Part shown: positions 10,401-19,542 of the stretch, one piece after another
How the letters are laid out: each line of letters begins with the position of its first letter
Position numbering within the stretch: position 1 is the first letter of the stretch
Source of the DNA: Pelargonium nanum
Lineage: Eukaryota; Streptophyta; Magnoliopsida; Geraniales; Geraniaceae
Length of the DNA: 20,495 bases
NCBI GenBank assembly: GCA_036897485.1
Contig: JAYMTF010001948.1
Span: 1-20,495, forward strand
Reading direction: 5' to 3'
Notes under the pieces: model-generated
The model's input: the letters and a program-made list of their open reading frames with translations, nothing else
The model's database searches: none
Told to the model about the DNA's origin: nothing
Translations under genes and position numbers: made by a program

Positions 10401-13219
10401 CATTGACCGAATGAAGGCCCAATGGTGATTGGACGGGACTGGAGCGAACCAGTGGGACTCGTATCCCGTTAATAGAAAATCAGACTAAGGCAAACCCATG
10501 GCCTTGGGACCAAACCCGAGCCCACGGTGACCTCTAAAATTGGTCCTCGACACAGCTGTGGGTTTTCACTACGCCCATGGTCACCACTTGAAACGCATCT
10601 CTCCGCCCCTCCTATCACCCCTCATTTTGGTCCTCACCATGCCAGTGGAACTCCCTCCATGACCGTGGACACCCTTAATTTGGTCCCGCTACCTCCTTGC
10701 AAGCCCTCTCCCTCTACCTCAACTCTCATTTTGGGTAAGTATGAATAATACCTTGAGGACCCTCCCAAAACCCTCACCTCTTAACGAGCCTTATAATCAA
10801 CCTTCCATCCACTAATGATGCTAAGTTACAAAGATCCCCGCCAAGGCGCTGCACCCTTAGACTCCCACCATGCGACGTGACCAAATTCCACCAAGACATG
10901 ACCTGCCTCCAAAAGATCATCCTCAGTCATCCAAAGCTCACCAAATACTTAGCTCCTACAGAGAGTTATGGAGCCAAGAAAACCTCTTCAAGGGAGTTCT
11001 CATCAAGGACTTAGTTTCAAGAAGCCTCTATTTCAATTAACTCTCTTCTAGACACCAAGTATCAAAGAATATTGTACAAGGTCACCTCCAAGGATCTTCT
11101 ATCATCAAGATCCTCTCCAAAGAACTTGCTCTGAGTCTCTGACACCAAGGCCTTCCTCCAAATACTTAATCTTTTTCATTAAAGACCTAGAACCTCATTA
11201 AAGGTCCTCACTTAGTACCACTCTAACCATGCTCACCCAACACCACCATGTTAGTCTCTCTCAAACATGATTCAAGAGGTCACTAACTATAGGAAGACTA
11301 TCATAGAAGTCCAAACCTCCAAACACCATGCCTAGTTGGCAAGTGGGGGTCTCACCTTGTCTCAAAGACTATATAAGGGTACACCTTAGAGGTAACCCTC
11401 AAGATACCTCCCCATGAATTCATCCAAAGAACCCAAGAAAAATGATGTCACTATAACATCATCATCACATTACTATGAGTCCATCATGACATCATCATCA
11501 CATTACTATCAAAGGTTGCCACCTCATAATCAATCTTTGCGAGTATAAATAAAGGGTCTAGGTCTTTTGGTAACCATTCACAAATCATTTCCACAATTAT
11601 CTCTCCGAATCTTCTCAAAATTCTCCCTAATGCATTTATTTCATCTTGGTAGAGACACTCGTTCTCATACCCAATTTGAATTCTAGTGCACACACATTGG
11701 TCTTCATTTAATAGTGTACTTCTCTTTTTTAGACCCAAGATCAAGTGGTGGACAACACATGAGACTTGGATTTGGACTCATTAGTTTGACAAATGGACAA
11801 GAATATTAGTTGATTGGTTGAGTAAGTTTGACGAGGTCAAAAAGGCTCATCAATTGCAAATGAATAAGAAACAAATAGATCACTCAAGATTCTTTCATGG
11901 TATTCAATTAGTATACCATCAAACCAACAAATCTTGTCTTCAGGATAAAATCTCAACTTGTTTCTAGGTAAGCCATATAGCCTTTTCTTTTCTATTTTTA
12001 TCTCAACATCAAGTAAAAAGTTCATCTTTTAAGTACACGTACCTAGATGTTTAACTAATTGTCAAGAAGGATCTAAGATAGCATAATAAAAACTACACTC
12101 CTTGTGCTGCAAAAGGAACTAAACTCCTAGTACAAGTAATGTACCCCCAATTAATGTATTATTCCATTGTGTTGTACCCAATGTATTATTGCACTCTGCC
12201 TCCCAAGTCCTAGCAAATTCTTTTTTAGCCATCTTAACTCCCAATCCTAAGATAGTGTAACCATAAGCGATGAATTGTTTCTATTGAAAGATCTTCCAAT
12301 AGCATAAAACTATTTGTTTCTGCCATCCAGGGAACACAAGTCACAAATAAAGCTTGTTCCTTTCAGTTCACCTCACTAACAGTTAGGAAACTTCTATGAA
12401 CACACTCAATAACAAACTCACACAATATATGAAACATGAAACAAAAAACCATTTCAGCTATTGGAACATAATAAATTGACAATTACCACTTTCAAAATGT
12501 TGAATGCAAGCATGTAATGAGCCTCTGTCCGTGCACCTGTCTGGAAGCCCATCACAAGTTTCCCGAATCTCTTGTTCTGGAGGGGGTTTGTTGTCATCTT
12601 CATTCACTTTCTGATCAATTTTCTTATTTTCCTTTCCACTGGGTGATGGGTTCACAGAACTTGTATCCGTATCATTTTTTACAGTAGGTGAGGAGCTCGG
12701 AGAACCCTTATCATTCAAACCTTTGGGATCAACTACAGAGGAATTGCTGGACACCTGAGAATCAACTACAGACGAATTTTTGGGCACTTGAGAATCATCT
12801 ACAGATGAATTGTTGGGCACCTGAGAATTAACTACAGATGAATTGTTGGGCACCTGAGAATTAACTACAGATGAATTATCAGGAACCTGAGAATTAACGA
12901 CGGACGAATTGTCCGGCACCTGATGATCCACAATCTTCTTATTCTTCTCATCTGTTTTATTACCATGTTCCGATATAGGATCTGATGTATTGCCACTGGA
13001 TCCAGAACTTGGCGATGGAGAAATCTAGAAAAGTATTAACAGAACTCAAAACAAACACCTCGAAAGATAATAATTTTAAGAGAGAGAATAGAGAATTACC
13101 TGTTGTTGTGCTGTAGTGTTTGTGTTTGGAGCCTCACCGTCCAATCTCCGAAACGCATCGGAAACATCGGAAACAATGAAAATCAATAATAGAACTGCCA
13201 AGAATCCATATCTATCCAT
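7475..13219 (-). CDS. DUF7356-type single-pass membrane protein with sequon-rich repeats
   Basis: Four exons in transcript order: 13219-13100, 13024-12487, 8601-8474 and 7927-7475, with intron phases 0, 1 and 0. The total is 1,239 nt, 412 aa plus TAG. All junctions are GT-AG with continuous frame. Visible parts: a hydrophobic signal peptide of about 22 residues; a Ser/Asn-rich low-complexity region with six 11-residue repeats; a compact domain with the Cys motif CDGLPDRC; a transmembrane helix around PVNGAYFLILAGVIFG; a basic stop-transfer CCKFRKTKR; and an acidic tail with repeated Trp-Asp motifs. I recognise the Cys domain through tail as the plant DUF7356 family; its function is unknown to me. 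Type I topology in the secretory pathway is inferred. The second intron is unusually long (3,885 bp) and full of repeats. Site II motifs lie 312-396 bp upstream of the ATG. The short third exon (128 nt) is the least secure boundary by eye. Confidence 0.88.
9291..9690. repeat. Nested degenerate repeats with a TATCCCACATC core
   Basis: A block at 9291-9387 (GATGCTATCCCACATCA ... CCACCTATCA ... TTTTGGGTTGAAG) recurs in register 240 bp later at 9531-9608. A further partial copy at 9605-9690 repeats a 23-bp stretch of the second block exactly (9571-9593 equals 9637-9659, offset 66 bp). The TCCCACATC and CTTTTGGGTTGAA strings are typical of short LTR-like repeats in dicot genomes. That affiliation is remembered, not searched. 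Confidence 0.65.
10007..10041. repeat. TTAA then TA microsatellite
   Basis: About three TTAA units run into eleven TA dinucleotides. Nearby, at 9879-9890, is a short GT repeat. Both lie inside intron 2 of the DUF7356 gene and probably vary in length between individuals. Confidence 0.8.
10370..11760 (+). mobile_element. Possible LTR retrotransposon fragment (solo-LTR-like) in an intron
   Basis: This segment differs from the flanking AT-rich intron by being C-rich on the plus strand, with many CTCC/ACCTCC runs. It has promoter-like TATA strings (ACTATATAAGGG near 11368 and GTATAAATAAAGGG near 11542). It ends with a T-run and AGACCCAAGATCAAGTGG near 11730-11747, which resembles the join between an LTR end and the downstream primer region of plant Ty3-type elements. 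No gag or pol coding was seen, and terminal TG...CA plus target-site duplication could not be fixed. The boundaries are approximate. Confidence 0.35.
11456..11509. repeat. 33-bp tandem duplication
   Basis: The 21-bp stretch beginning ACATCATCATCACATT is present exactly at 11456-11476 and again at 11489-11509. It lies inside the LTR-like segment and consists of ATC/CAT-rich simple sequence, so replication slippage is a sufficient explanation. Confidence 0.8.
12725..12922 (-). repeat. 33-bp coding minisatellite (six units) in DUF7356 exon 2
   Basis: Six contiguous in-frame 33-bp units encode variants of QVPDNSSVVNS. The first three differ by one residue (D or N); the fourth to sixth drift (DDS, VPK, VSS). 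Each unit keeps an Asn-Ser-Ser N-glycosylation sequon. The repeats lie between the signal peptide and the Cys domain, so on the predicted lumenal/apoplastic side. The unit length is a multiple of three, so gain or loss of units keeps the frame. Confidence 0.9.
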
Positions 13220-13530
13220 TACAGTCGAACTATAAATCCGAATCGGATCCTAAAAAACCCTCAGCCGGCCGGAAATTGGAAAGCAGATCGCCGCGAACGG
13301 TTGCGATTGACGACCGGAGCACCTCATTTTCCAGCCATCCAATCCAGAAGAATCGATCACGACGAGATTCAAGTTCGCCAGCTTCGATTTCACGCACTGA
13401 AAACAGAATTAGCAGAAAAACAATATTTGGAGTCAATAGTTGCCTCTGTATTCAGAGAGAGTCGACAATTTGGAACGCAGACGCAATGAAACGGTAAAAA
13501 CACACGATACTGGAGCCTGGAGGTGTTTCA

Positions 13531-13615
13531 TGGGCTGGGTTTTGTGCATTTGGGCCCATATGTATATTAGGATTTCTTTGGGAAAGCCCATTTTAGGCCT
13601 AACCATAGTTGGGCT
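13531..13615 (-). promoter_or_regulatory. Site II (TGGGCY) cluster upstream of the DUF7356 gene
   Basis: TGGGCT at 13531-13536, palindromic TGGGCCCA at 13551-13558, AGCCCA at 13585-13590 and TGGGCT at 13610-13615 lie 312-396 bp upstream of the minus-strand ATG. Site II motifs are known targets of TCP factors in promoters of housekeeping genes. Their use here is inferred. The region also lies upstream of the divergent gene at 14231 and could serve either gene. Confidence 0.5.
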
Positions 13616-13639
13616 TTGTGAAGCAATCGTGACATTAAT

Positions 13640-13997
13640 TTTGTCAATGGCATTTTATGATAGCTTTATATTTTATTCTTCAATAAAGAAAATAAAATAT
13701 ATAGTACTAAGTAGTAAATCAATTTCCTTGGCTACTTTTGTGTAAACTACAAAAGACAAGAATATTGTAAGAAAATAAACAATGAAATTTCTTTCATTCC
13801 AAGAAAGAATAAAGTGCTGTGTCGAAAATTTACACTTCATTGTCGAAAATTTAGTATTGGTCCTACTAATGATAACACAATCAAAATTCGAGGGTAAATC
13901 AAACAGACTTCACTCACAAAAATAGATTTAGCAACAATAATAGTGAAGATTTGTAGGTAATGTGCGGCTATTAAATAGCAATAAATAAGTTCAAGTT
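13640..13997. other. Divergent intergenic region, no gene recognised
   Basis: AT-rich spacer between the DUF7356 gene and the small plus-strand gene. The only structure noticed is TGTCGAAAATTTA repeated exactly at 13820-13832 and 13841-13853. TATTAAATA near 13970 is a weak TATA candidate for the plus-strand gene. Confidence 0.4.
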
Positions 13998-14020
13998 TTG
14001 GGTTGGGTTGGGTTGGGTTG
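13998..14020 (+). repeat. TTGGG pentanucleotide repeat, potential G-quadruplex
   Basis: Four full TTGGG units plus a partial one give four GGG runs (14000-14002, 14005-14007, 14010-14012, 14015-14017) separated by TT. This fits the minimal G-quadruplex pattern on the sense strand of the gene starting at 14231, about 215 bp upstream, in its promoter or leader. Confidence 0.8.
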
Positions 14021-14230
14021 CAGGAATCGACCGACTTTCCATTTCCAGATTCATGCAGACTACAGAGACTGATACTTTGGTCACTCTCTTGGACAAGCGC
14101 CTATTTTCATCTCTCCACAAAAATTAAAGCTGCCATTTCCATTCTCCATATTCTTATTCCATCTCAATGCCATTGCAGTGCTGTGCTCTGTAGCTTGTGA
14201 TTGTAATTATAAAACAAGGTGGTGGCTGTT

Positions 14231-14617
14231 ATGGAGACAAAAACAATGGACGAAATAGCTGTGGTTATGAGAAAGTTCGGAGACGAACAGAGCACTCTCA
14301 TGGACCAGTTCGAGAGACTCTCTTTCGAGGTGAAGCTGAACCAGGCCATACTGGCTCGCAGCCTCTCCGAGCCGGGTGTGCCTCGCTCCAAACCAAAGTT
14401 CGAGCCACCGCCACCGCCGGCTCTGGTGCGACAAGGGCGTCTTCACAGGTCTGGTTTTGGGAAGATCATCAACAAGTTGCTCAGCCTCGGACCCATGTTG
14501 GGATGGAAGAGAAGCAGCAGCAGAGCCGGCGGCGCCGCCACAACGACAACGAAGGAAGCATCGAAGCCGAAAGATCCCAAGTATTGCAAGGCTTTTAGCA
14601 GATCAATGCGGTTCTGA
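14231..14617 (+). CDS. Small protein of unknown function, 128 aa, with RSxSxP motif
   Basis: A single uninterrupted frame starts at the first ATG. The reading frame is open for four codons upstream, but only from a GTG. The local GC is clearly higher than the flanks, as expected for an exon. Residues 6-46 form a likely amphipathic helix or short coiled coil with a Glu/Asp-Leu/Met spacing. RSLSEP (43-48) matches the mode I 14-3-3 motif RSxSxP exactly. A proline run (59-63) follows, then a Lys/Gly-rich segment, a low-complexity Ser/Ala/Thr stretch (95-108) and a basic C-terminus ending SRSMRF. There is no signal peptide or membrane segment. I do not recognise a named family, though it resembles short uncharacterised plant proteins. 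Other frames across the same bases give repetitive Arg/Gln-rich translations and were discarded. Location is probably cytosol or nucleus, by inference only. Confidence 0.78.
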   Translation: METKTMDEIAVVMRKFGDEQSTLMDQFERLSFEVKLNQAILARSLSEPGVPRSKPKFEPPPPPALVRQGRLHRSGFGKIINKLLSLGPMLGWKRSSSRAGGAATTTTKEASKPKDPKYCKAFSRSMRF

Positions 14618-15046
14618 TCTGATGACATTTGGCCACCACTCCTGTGGCTCCGTGATGTGATGTGTTGTGTCCAATTTACCGTTGGGTTTGTGAATATTTT
14701 CTCTCTTTAATAACACTCATATCATGACAATAAACAATTTGGTTTTGAATAATTACTTGCTGTGATTGTTAGGTAGGATATAACAATTCAATTTTGTGGG
14801 GTTGTATCTAGAAAATAAAGACTTTATTTTGTGAAATTACATTTGTATCTAGCATATTTAGTCTTTGTCAATTGTAACGTATTATTTTCGTATAAGAGCA
14901 AAACAGTTGGAGATTTAATATGAATTAGGGTTATTTTAGTATTAAACCAAAGAAACAAAAAGGACAGAACAGTCATTGGATTTGAAACAGATCCGGTGGG
15001 AACTACAAGAGCTTAGTTGTTCGTGTGGCCAAACCTCTTGCGAGAG
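14618..15046. other. 3' flank of the small gene, no other gene recognised
   Basis: AT-rich sequence with AATAAA-like strings (such as CAATAAAC near 14728) suitable for polyadenylation of the gene at 14231. No coding frame of note was found. Confidence 0.45.
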
Positions 15047-15810
15047 CCTGCAGATGAACTTCTCAGGAGGCACTTTATGCAACAGTTGTCACTGGCTGCA
15101 AATGTTTATAAACATTAAAGCTGCACGAGGTATGTAGATCTCTCAAACAATGCCTAAATCGATTTCACTTCACATGTGCATGTTAATTGCTATAACCAAA
15201 TATTATATTGGCATTGCCAGCATTACTGTGCATCAATCACCATCCTTTCCTCTGCATCTGTTTAATGCTTATGCCAAAACCTACCAAGCTTCCAGCATTT
15301 CATATGTGCTGGCAAAAGTCACTCTCCTCTCTATTTCCTATTGAAACTACACCATCACATGGTCTCAATATCCTTTCCACATTTGATATATTGCTGGCTA
15401 AACTTAAAGAAGAAAACTTGGATTTTAATTTCAACAAGATAGAGAGTAAATACCAGCGAGTGGAATGACCGGGAGACTTGCTGGATGCTTGTAATCTACA
15501 TGGTGCAGAGTTGAAGCAAGTCGTGATTTCCACTGGAAGCCGCAATGTTGATGCAATAGCTATTTCACTTTCACTGCTACAAGATTTCTGCAAATCTGGT
15601 TTTCTCATTTTCCCTATTGTTGATAAGAGGAATATATCTCTTTTGGATATTGAATTGAATATAATGCATGAATTCAGCGACCCTGGCCTTATGCAACAAA
15701 AAGAATTTGTAAAGGTTACTCAAATGAATATATACTCAACAGGATCAACTCTGAAAGGAAGATATCGAGTATCAAAATCCTTTAGGAACACGACTATACG
15801 AGCCTCATAA
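15047..15810 (+). pseudogene. Broken protein-coding fragment of unrecognised family
   Basis: One reading frame runs from about 15208 to 15810 with a single in-frame TGA at 15466-15468. Both sides look protein-like: before it, FDILLAKLKEENLDFNFN; after it, LKQVVISTGSRNVDAIAI and QDFCKSGFLIFPIVDKRN. The part before about 15330 is less protein-like and may be intron. A separate short frame at 15047-15103 (PADELLRRHFMQQL...) precedes a strong donor-like GAG/GTATGT at 15127-15135 and may be an upstream exon, also disrupted by a stop. I do not recognise the family. The fragment ends 64 bp from, and convergent with, the EF-P stop. Alternatives are a real gene with an intron hiding the stop, or chance; dead fragment is preferred. 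Confidence 0.5.
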
Positions 15811-15874
15811 ACATCTCTATTGTAATTAAGGTTCTGAATTAGCGACAGAAGTAAAGAGATCTCCAAGCTGATGA

Positions 15875-18800
15875 TTAGACACGGCTCATGTATTGTCCAG
15901 TTCTTGTATCCACCATAATTTCATCATCTTGATTCACAAACAATGGAACAAGTACAACAGCACCTGTCTCAAGAGTAGCGGGTTTCGTTCCACCTGCCAA
16001 AATGGAAAATATAGTCATATTACACAAATAGTACTGAGGCCACCAACTAAAGAAGAAAACTTGGATTTGGAATTAACATGGTACATCACATGCAACAGAT
16101 GAGCTAATGACAGCAGAAGCCACTACCGCCTCCTAATAATCATTAATAGCCCAAAAGCTTCAAAACCAAGGGTCAACCATAACTGTACGTAGTACTGCCT
16201 TTCTGCTCAGCCAAATTACATATATGATTCTTCATTGTTTTCAATTGCAAAGGCAAAATCCTAAGTTTACTGTTCAGCTAGAATCTAATATGATATTTGA
16301 TAATGGGCTACATATAATGGTTTGGGCTTCCACTACTAAACGGTCAACCTTATTAGTAAGGTTTCACTTGCATCATTATATGTAATCTTTCCACTATATA
16401 ATTATCCAATGTGGGACTTATTTCACCTACTTCAACATCTGATAACCAAGTGACTTGACTTGTCACTTTGGGGCATCATTGAACATTTTTAACAATGAAA
16501 ATGTGCTGTTTTAGCCAGAAAATATTGGACTCCCTACATTCAGTACCGGAAGTGGGAACTGGATCCAAATTCAAGTGTTCTTGAACACTGTTCAACCTTT
16601 TCTTATTCCATAAAGAAAAATGCAGGAAGCGACATGATCTGTTCTTACACTGATAATAATAGTGTCATAGGGGGGATGGAAGAAAAATGAATACAATATT
16701 TCAAGTAATTGGATCATATATACAATGAAGCGCATATCAGTCTCGAGACCTATTCAATAGCACTTAAATGCAACCTTTGATAACAGTTATGGCGGTTATC
16801 AAATATTTCCATATTTCATCCAGTAAGGATTCAACACAAAAACAGAATGAGCCTGCCATGACTTGAACCCCCCTCTACAAGCCATTAAATGATGGGCAAT
16901 TGGACTAATTAAGTAATAATTTTGTTCCTTCTAATTTTCAAGAGTAGGTGAATAGTGATATTACCTTGAGCTGTATCTCCTTTAACACCAGGCTCCACAT
17001 CAACCACTCTCAACTGGGCAGTGATGGGGACTTCAAAATCAATGACCTGCAAGCATATCAGCAATTAATTGATTTTTACTCATTATGTGAGCATATGCAT
17101 CAAAATCTGAATCTAACTGCACTTAGATACAATGATAAACTGTAAGAACACAGCTTATTTCTTCACTGGATGATTCTCCATGCTTTGAGCCATTTAGATT
17201 GCTTGACCAAGAGCAGTATATGGGAACTCCACCTCCAGAGAGTGACATTGAGCACCAGGAGGTTCCACGTAACCTCTAAACACTTGTAGAAATAATAACG
17301 AACAGACAAAGCCAAGATAAAAAGAAATTTGGCAATACTTTTCCATTCCAAAACAGCAAATTACAATCCATTCCCTCTTTCAGCCACTTGGTCTTATCCC
17401 CAACATCTGACACATCGAGACGAATCTCTTCGAAAGTACTCTGTATAAAAACAAATAACAAATAAAAAAATTAGAGTGCCAAATAACCATGTTTTCTAGG
17501 TAAGTTCTTGTTATTACGACTAAGCCAAGCCAATGGTTCCCTCTACAAAGTTCGGTGGACATTAGAAATCATCCTCGTGTCATAAAGTCGTTGTCTAACC
17601 AGTCATCATGCGAGCAGATAGTAAACCTTTATATATATATATATATAGGCAACGAACAGATAATAAACTAAAAGGTATTTTAGAAATACATGTCACTATT
17701 TATGTTAAACAAGAATGCCAAATACGGTCGGGATCATAAAATGTTTGAGCAGATGGATAATATACACAAGGATAAGAAACAACTGTACGTCTGTACCACC
17801 GGCAAAGTAGATGATATGGATACAGAAAAATACCAGGTCCATGAAAACAAACTGGGCACCGTCTTTGTATGTGAATTGCTTGGTTTCCTTGTATATGTCT
17901 GCTGCATCAAGCTGAAGTAATTGCACATGTAAATGCATAAATTGAAACTGGGATAGGCATCCTATTATATGATGCATTATTTTAAACTGGTATACTAGTA
18001 CTACTGGAATGACAAAAATATGATATGGATCATATGGTAAGAATAAAGTTCAATTTGACTTGCCTCTCATCTAATGCTTCACCCTAGAATTATACAAACA
18101 AACTACAACCGTTACTTTCTACATTCCTTTTCTTAAAACAACAACAACAACAAAAAAAAAAAAAAACAGCATCTGTGCACTCATGTGGCCAGATGGCACG
18201 ACAGAAATAGCACTTCAAATAGATTAATCGGTCTTCATAATTGAACATCAGAATTCTACAAACAACACCATATATATTTAAAACTATTCCTCAGAAAAAC
18301 TAGATACTTGAACTAAACAAAGAGAAGCTGCAATTGAAATCTACAATGGGGACAAAATAAGGTCTCAGCCAGCTCAAGTTTGTAGTATGCACATGAACAC
18401 TGAATGCATAAGTTAAATTTTAGCCACTGTAAACTATCTCAATCTTACATTGTACTCTGCAAAAAGCTTAAATACAAATAAGTATGCAGTTTTAAACACA
18501 TTACCGGACATCCAGCTCGAAAAGTTTTTTCAACTGTGTTTCCTGTTACATAATTGCGCATTTTGGTCCTCACAAATGCTGCCCCTTTTCCAGGTTTCAC
18601 ATGGAGAAATTCTACGCAATGCCATAAAGAAAGGTTAAAGTTCAAATAACCAGTTATCTTGAGGTTAATAAAAATAAAATGCAACAACCAAATGTGTATA
18701 CTTTGAAATTTCGACCAAACATTGTGAAATCGAAAGCCTTCCAAATTCTAGTTAGACATTTCTGCAAACAGTTTGTGTGCATAAACAAAAATCATGAAAA

Positions 18801-19367
18801 CTAATGTCGGCAATGTGAGCTATGCAATACAATATGATACTTTAGTGACTGACTACATTTATACCAAATTATAAGAGCGATGCTGAATGTTTTGCTGAAA
18901 AAGGTCTTTTAAGCTTGAAATTTCAGATAGAATTTAAAATCAACAAAAAAAACATAAATATACCGCTATAATGAGATAATTGATGGCATGGTCGGCAGTA
19001 TTTGGAGCAAAATGATACCTAAAACTTTCCATGGAGCACCATCGACCTCGATGCTGATACCTACTTTGATATCATTGCTAGACAAAGCATAAACTTCTGC
19101 GAAAGAGTGTCACAACAATAGCATTACAAATAGGAAATGTATAGTAAGAAAATCACAGTTTCGAAACGAAGGAGACAAAATCTGAGAGTGATTGTGTCGA
19201 GTAGTGTTACTCCTAAATCTGGAGCGGTAGGGCGCTCCAGTAGCCAGCCGCATTGGGACGAACGACGGCTTCGAGAAGCGCGAAAACGACAGCGACGGAC
19301 GGCGGAGGACGGCAGAAGACGACGATGAAACCGCTGATGAGACGCTGAAGCTCAACCTTCCCGCCAT
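15875..19367 (-). CDS. EFP: Elongation factor P, probably plastid-targeted
   Basis: Seven exons in transcript order: 19367-19211, 19096-19019, 18611-18505, 17911-17834, 17440-17339, 17046-16965 and 15993-15875. Total 723 nt, 240 aa plus TAA. Every junction is GT-AG and restores the frame. EF-P binds the ribosome next to the P-site tRNA and relieves stalling at proline-rich stretches. Residues 1-52 are Ser/Arg-rich without acidic residues, as in a chloroplast transit peptide. The KOW-like domain begins [20 protein letters not shown] carries Lys87 at the position of the modified Lys34 of E. coli EF-P. The middle and C-terminal OB domains follow ([34 protein letters not shown]) and the end is [12 protein letters not shown]. 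It matches the Arabidopsis plastid EF-P pattern as I remember it. The exon 1 donor (GTAACA) is the weakest junction. Confidence 0.93.
15994..16964 (-). other. Intron 6 of the EF-P gene (971 bp)
   Basis: The donor GTAATA follows CAAG and the acceptor TGGCAG precedes GTGGAACG. This is the longest intron of the gene; the others are 114, 407, 593, 393 and 292 bp. Near its acceptor it contains a 21-bp exact match to the broken coding fragment, and in its middle a TRIM/LTR-like segment. Confidence 0.85.
16300..16425 (-). mobile_element. Short LTR/TRIM-like remnant in EF-P intron 6
   Basis: Read on the minus strand, it begins AAGTCCCACATTGGATAAT (about 16420 down to 16402), continues TATAGTGGAAAG and ends near AGTGGAAGCCCAAACCATT and ATGTAGCCCATTATC. 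This string order is familiar from many short dicot LTR-type repeats that start with TCCCACATTGG. An inverted repeat ACATATAATG / CATTATATGT (16310-16319 and 16375-16384) lies within. Exact ends and target duplication are not resolved. Confidence 0.45.
17630..17647. repeat. TA microsatellite in EF-P intron 4
   Basis: About nine TA units lie in the 393-bp intron between the exons at 17911-17834 and 17440-17339. Confidence 0.75.
18138..18166. repeat. CAA repeat and poly-A run in EF-P intron 3
   Basis: A short CAA trinucleotide run leads into fifteen consecutive A. It reads as poly-T on the transcript strand, inside the 593-bp intron. Confidence 0.75.
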
Positions 19368-19542
19368 CGCTGTCTGGCCAGAGAAAGCTTGAGTTGTGGA
19401 TTGATTGATTGAAAGATATGATATGCTATGCCTGAATTGAAGCCTTCCTTTCCGGAAGAAAAAAAAAAAATCCCCAGAATCTCAGAAAGGATGAGTCGGA
19501 TAAGGAGAGTGTACTAGACTTGCTTCGCACCTTCTACTAGTT

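Larger units (their letters stand above)
8602..12486 (-). other. 3.9-kb intron 2 of the DUF7356 gene
   Basis: The donor is GTAATT after the codons for HFES plus one base. The acceptor TATTAG lies just before GGTCCAAAGAATTGG, which restores the frame as Gly-Ser-Lys-Glu-Leu. The other introns of this gene are 75 and 546 bp. The extra length comes from the repeat blocks listed separately (9291-9690, 10007-10041 and about 10370-11760). No second gene was recognised inside. A minus-strand frame at 11837-12025 looks moderately protein-like but has no family I can name. Confidence 0.8.

Noticed and set aside
11484..11744. 86-aa minus-strand open frame in the DUF7356 intron
   Set aside because: It lies opposite the LTR-like C-rich block and resembles no known gag or pol part.
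11837..12025. 62-aa minus-strand frame with moderately protein-like composition
   Set aside because: No recognisable family, no splice partner, and it sits inside an intron. It may be a transposon scrap, but there is too little to call.
12458..12486. Continuation of DUF7356 exon 2 to an in-frame stop (NCQFIMFQ)
   Set aside because: A consensus GTAATT donor at 12486 precedes it, and the frame resumes exactly at 8601 with a family-like sequence, so this is intron read-through.
12931..12933. Start of a separate 157-aa protein at 12931
   Set aside because: It begins with a GTG codon inside exon 2; the frame continues upstream to the acceptor at 13025 and joins exon 1 with the signal peptide.
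13998..14020. Interstitial telomere repeat
   Set aside because: The unit is TTGGG, not the plant telomere TTTAGGG, so it is treated as a simple pentanucleotide repeat.
14197..14660. Alternative plus- and minus-strand frames over the small gene
   Set aside because: Their translations are Arg/Gln/His-rich shadows created by GC-rich codons of the 128-aa frame, which has the better start and composition.
19110..19210. Extension of EF-P exon 1 into [10 protein letters not shown]...
   Set aside because: Reading through hits a stop before the conserved [10 protein letters not shown] region. The GTAACA donor at 19210 gives the correct phase, whereas the GTGATT donor further on would create a stop at the junction.
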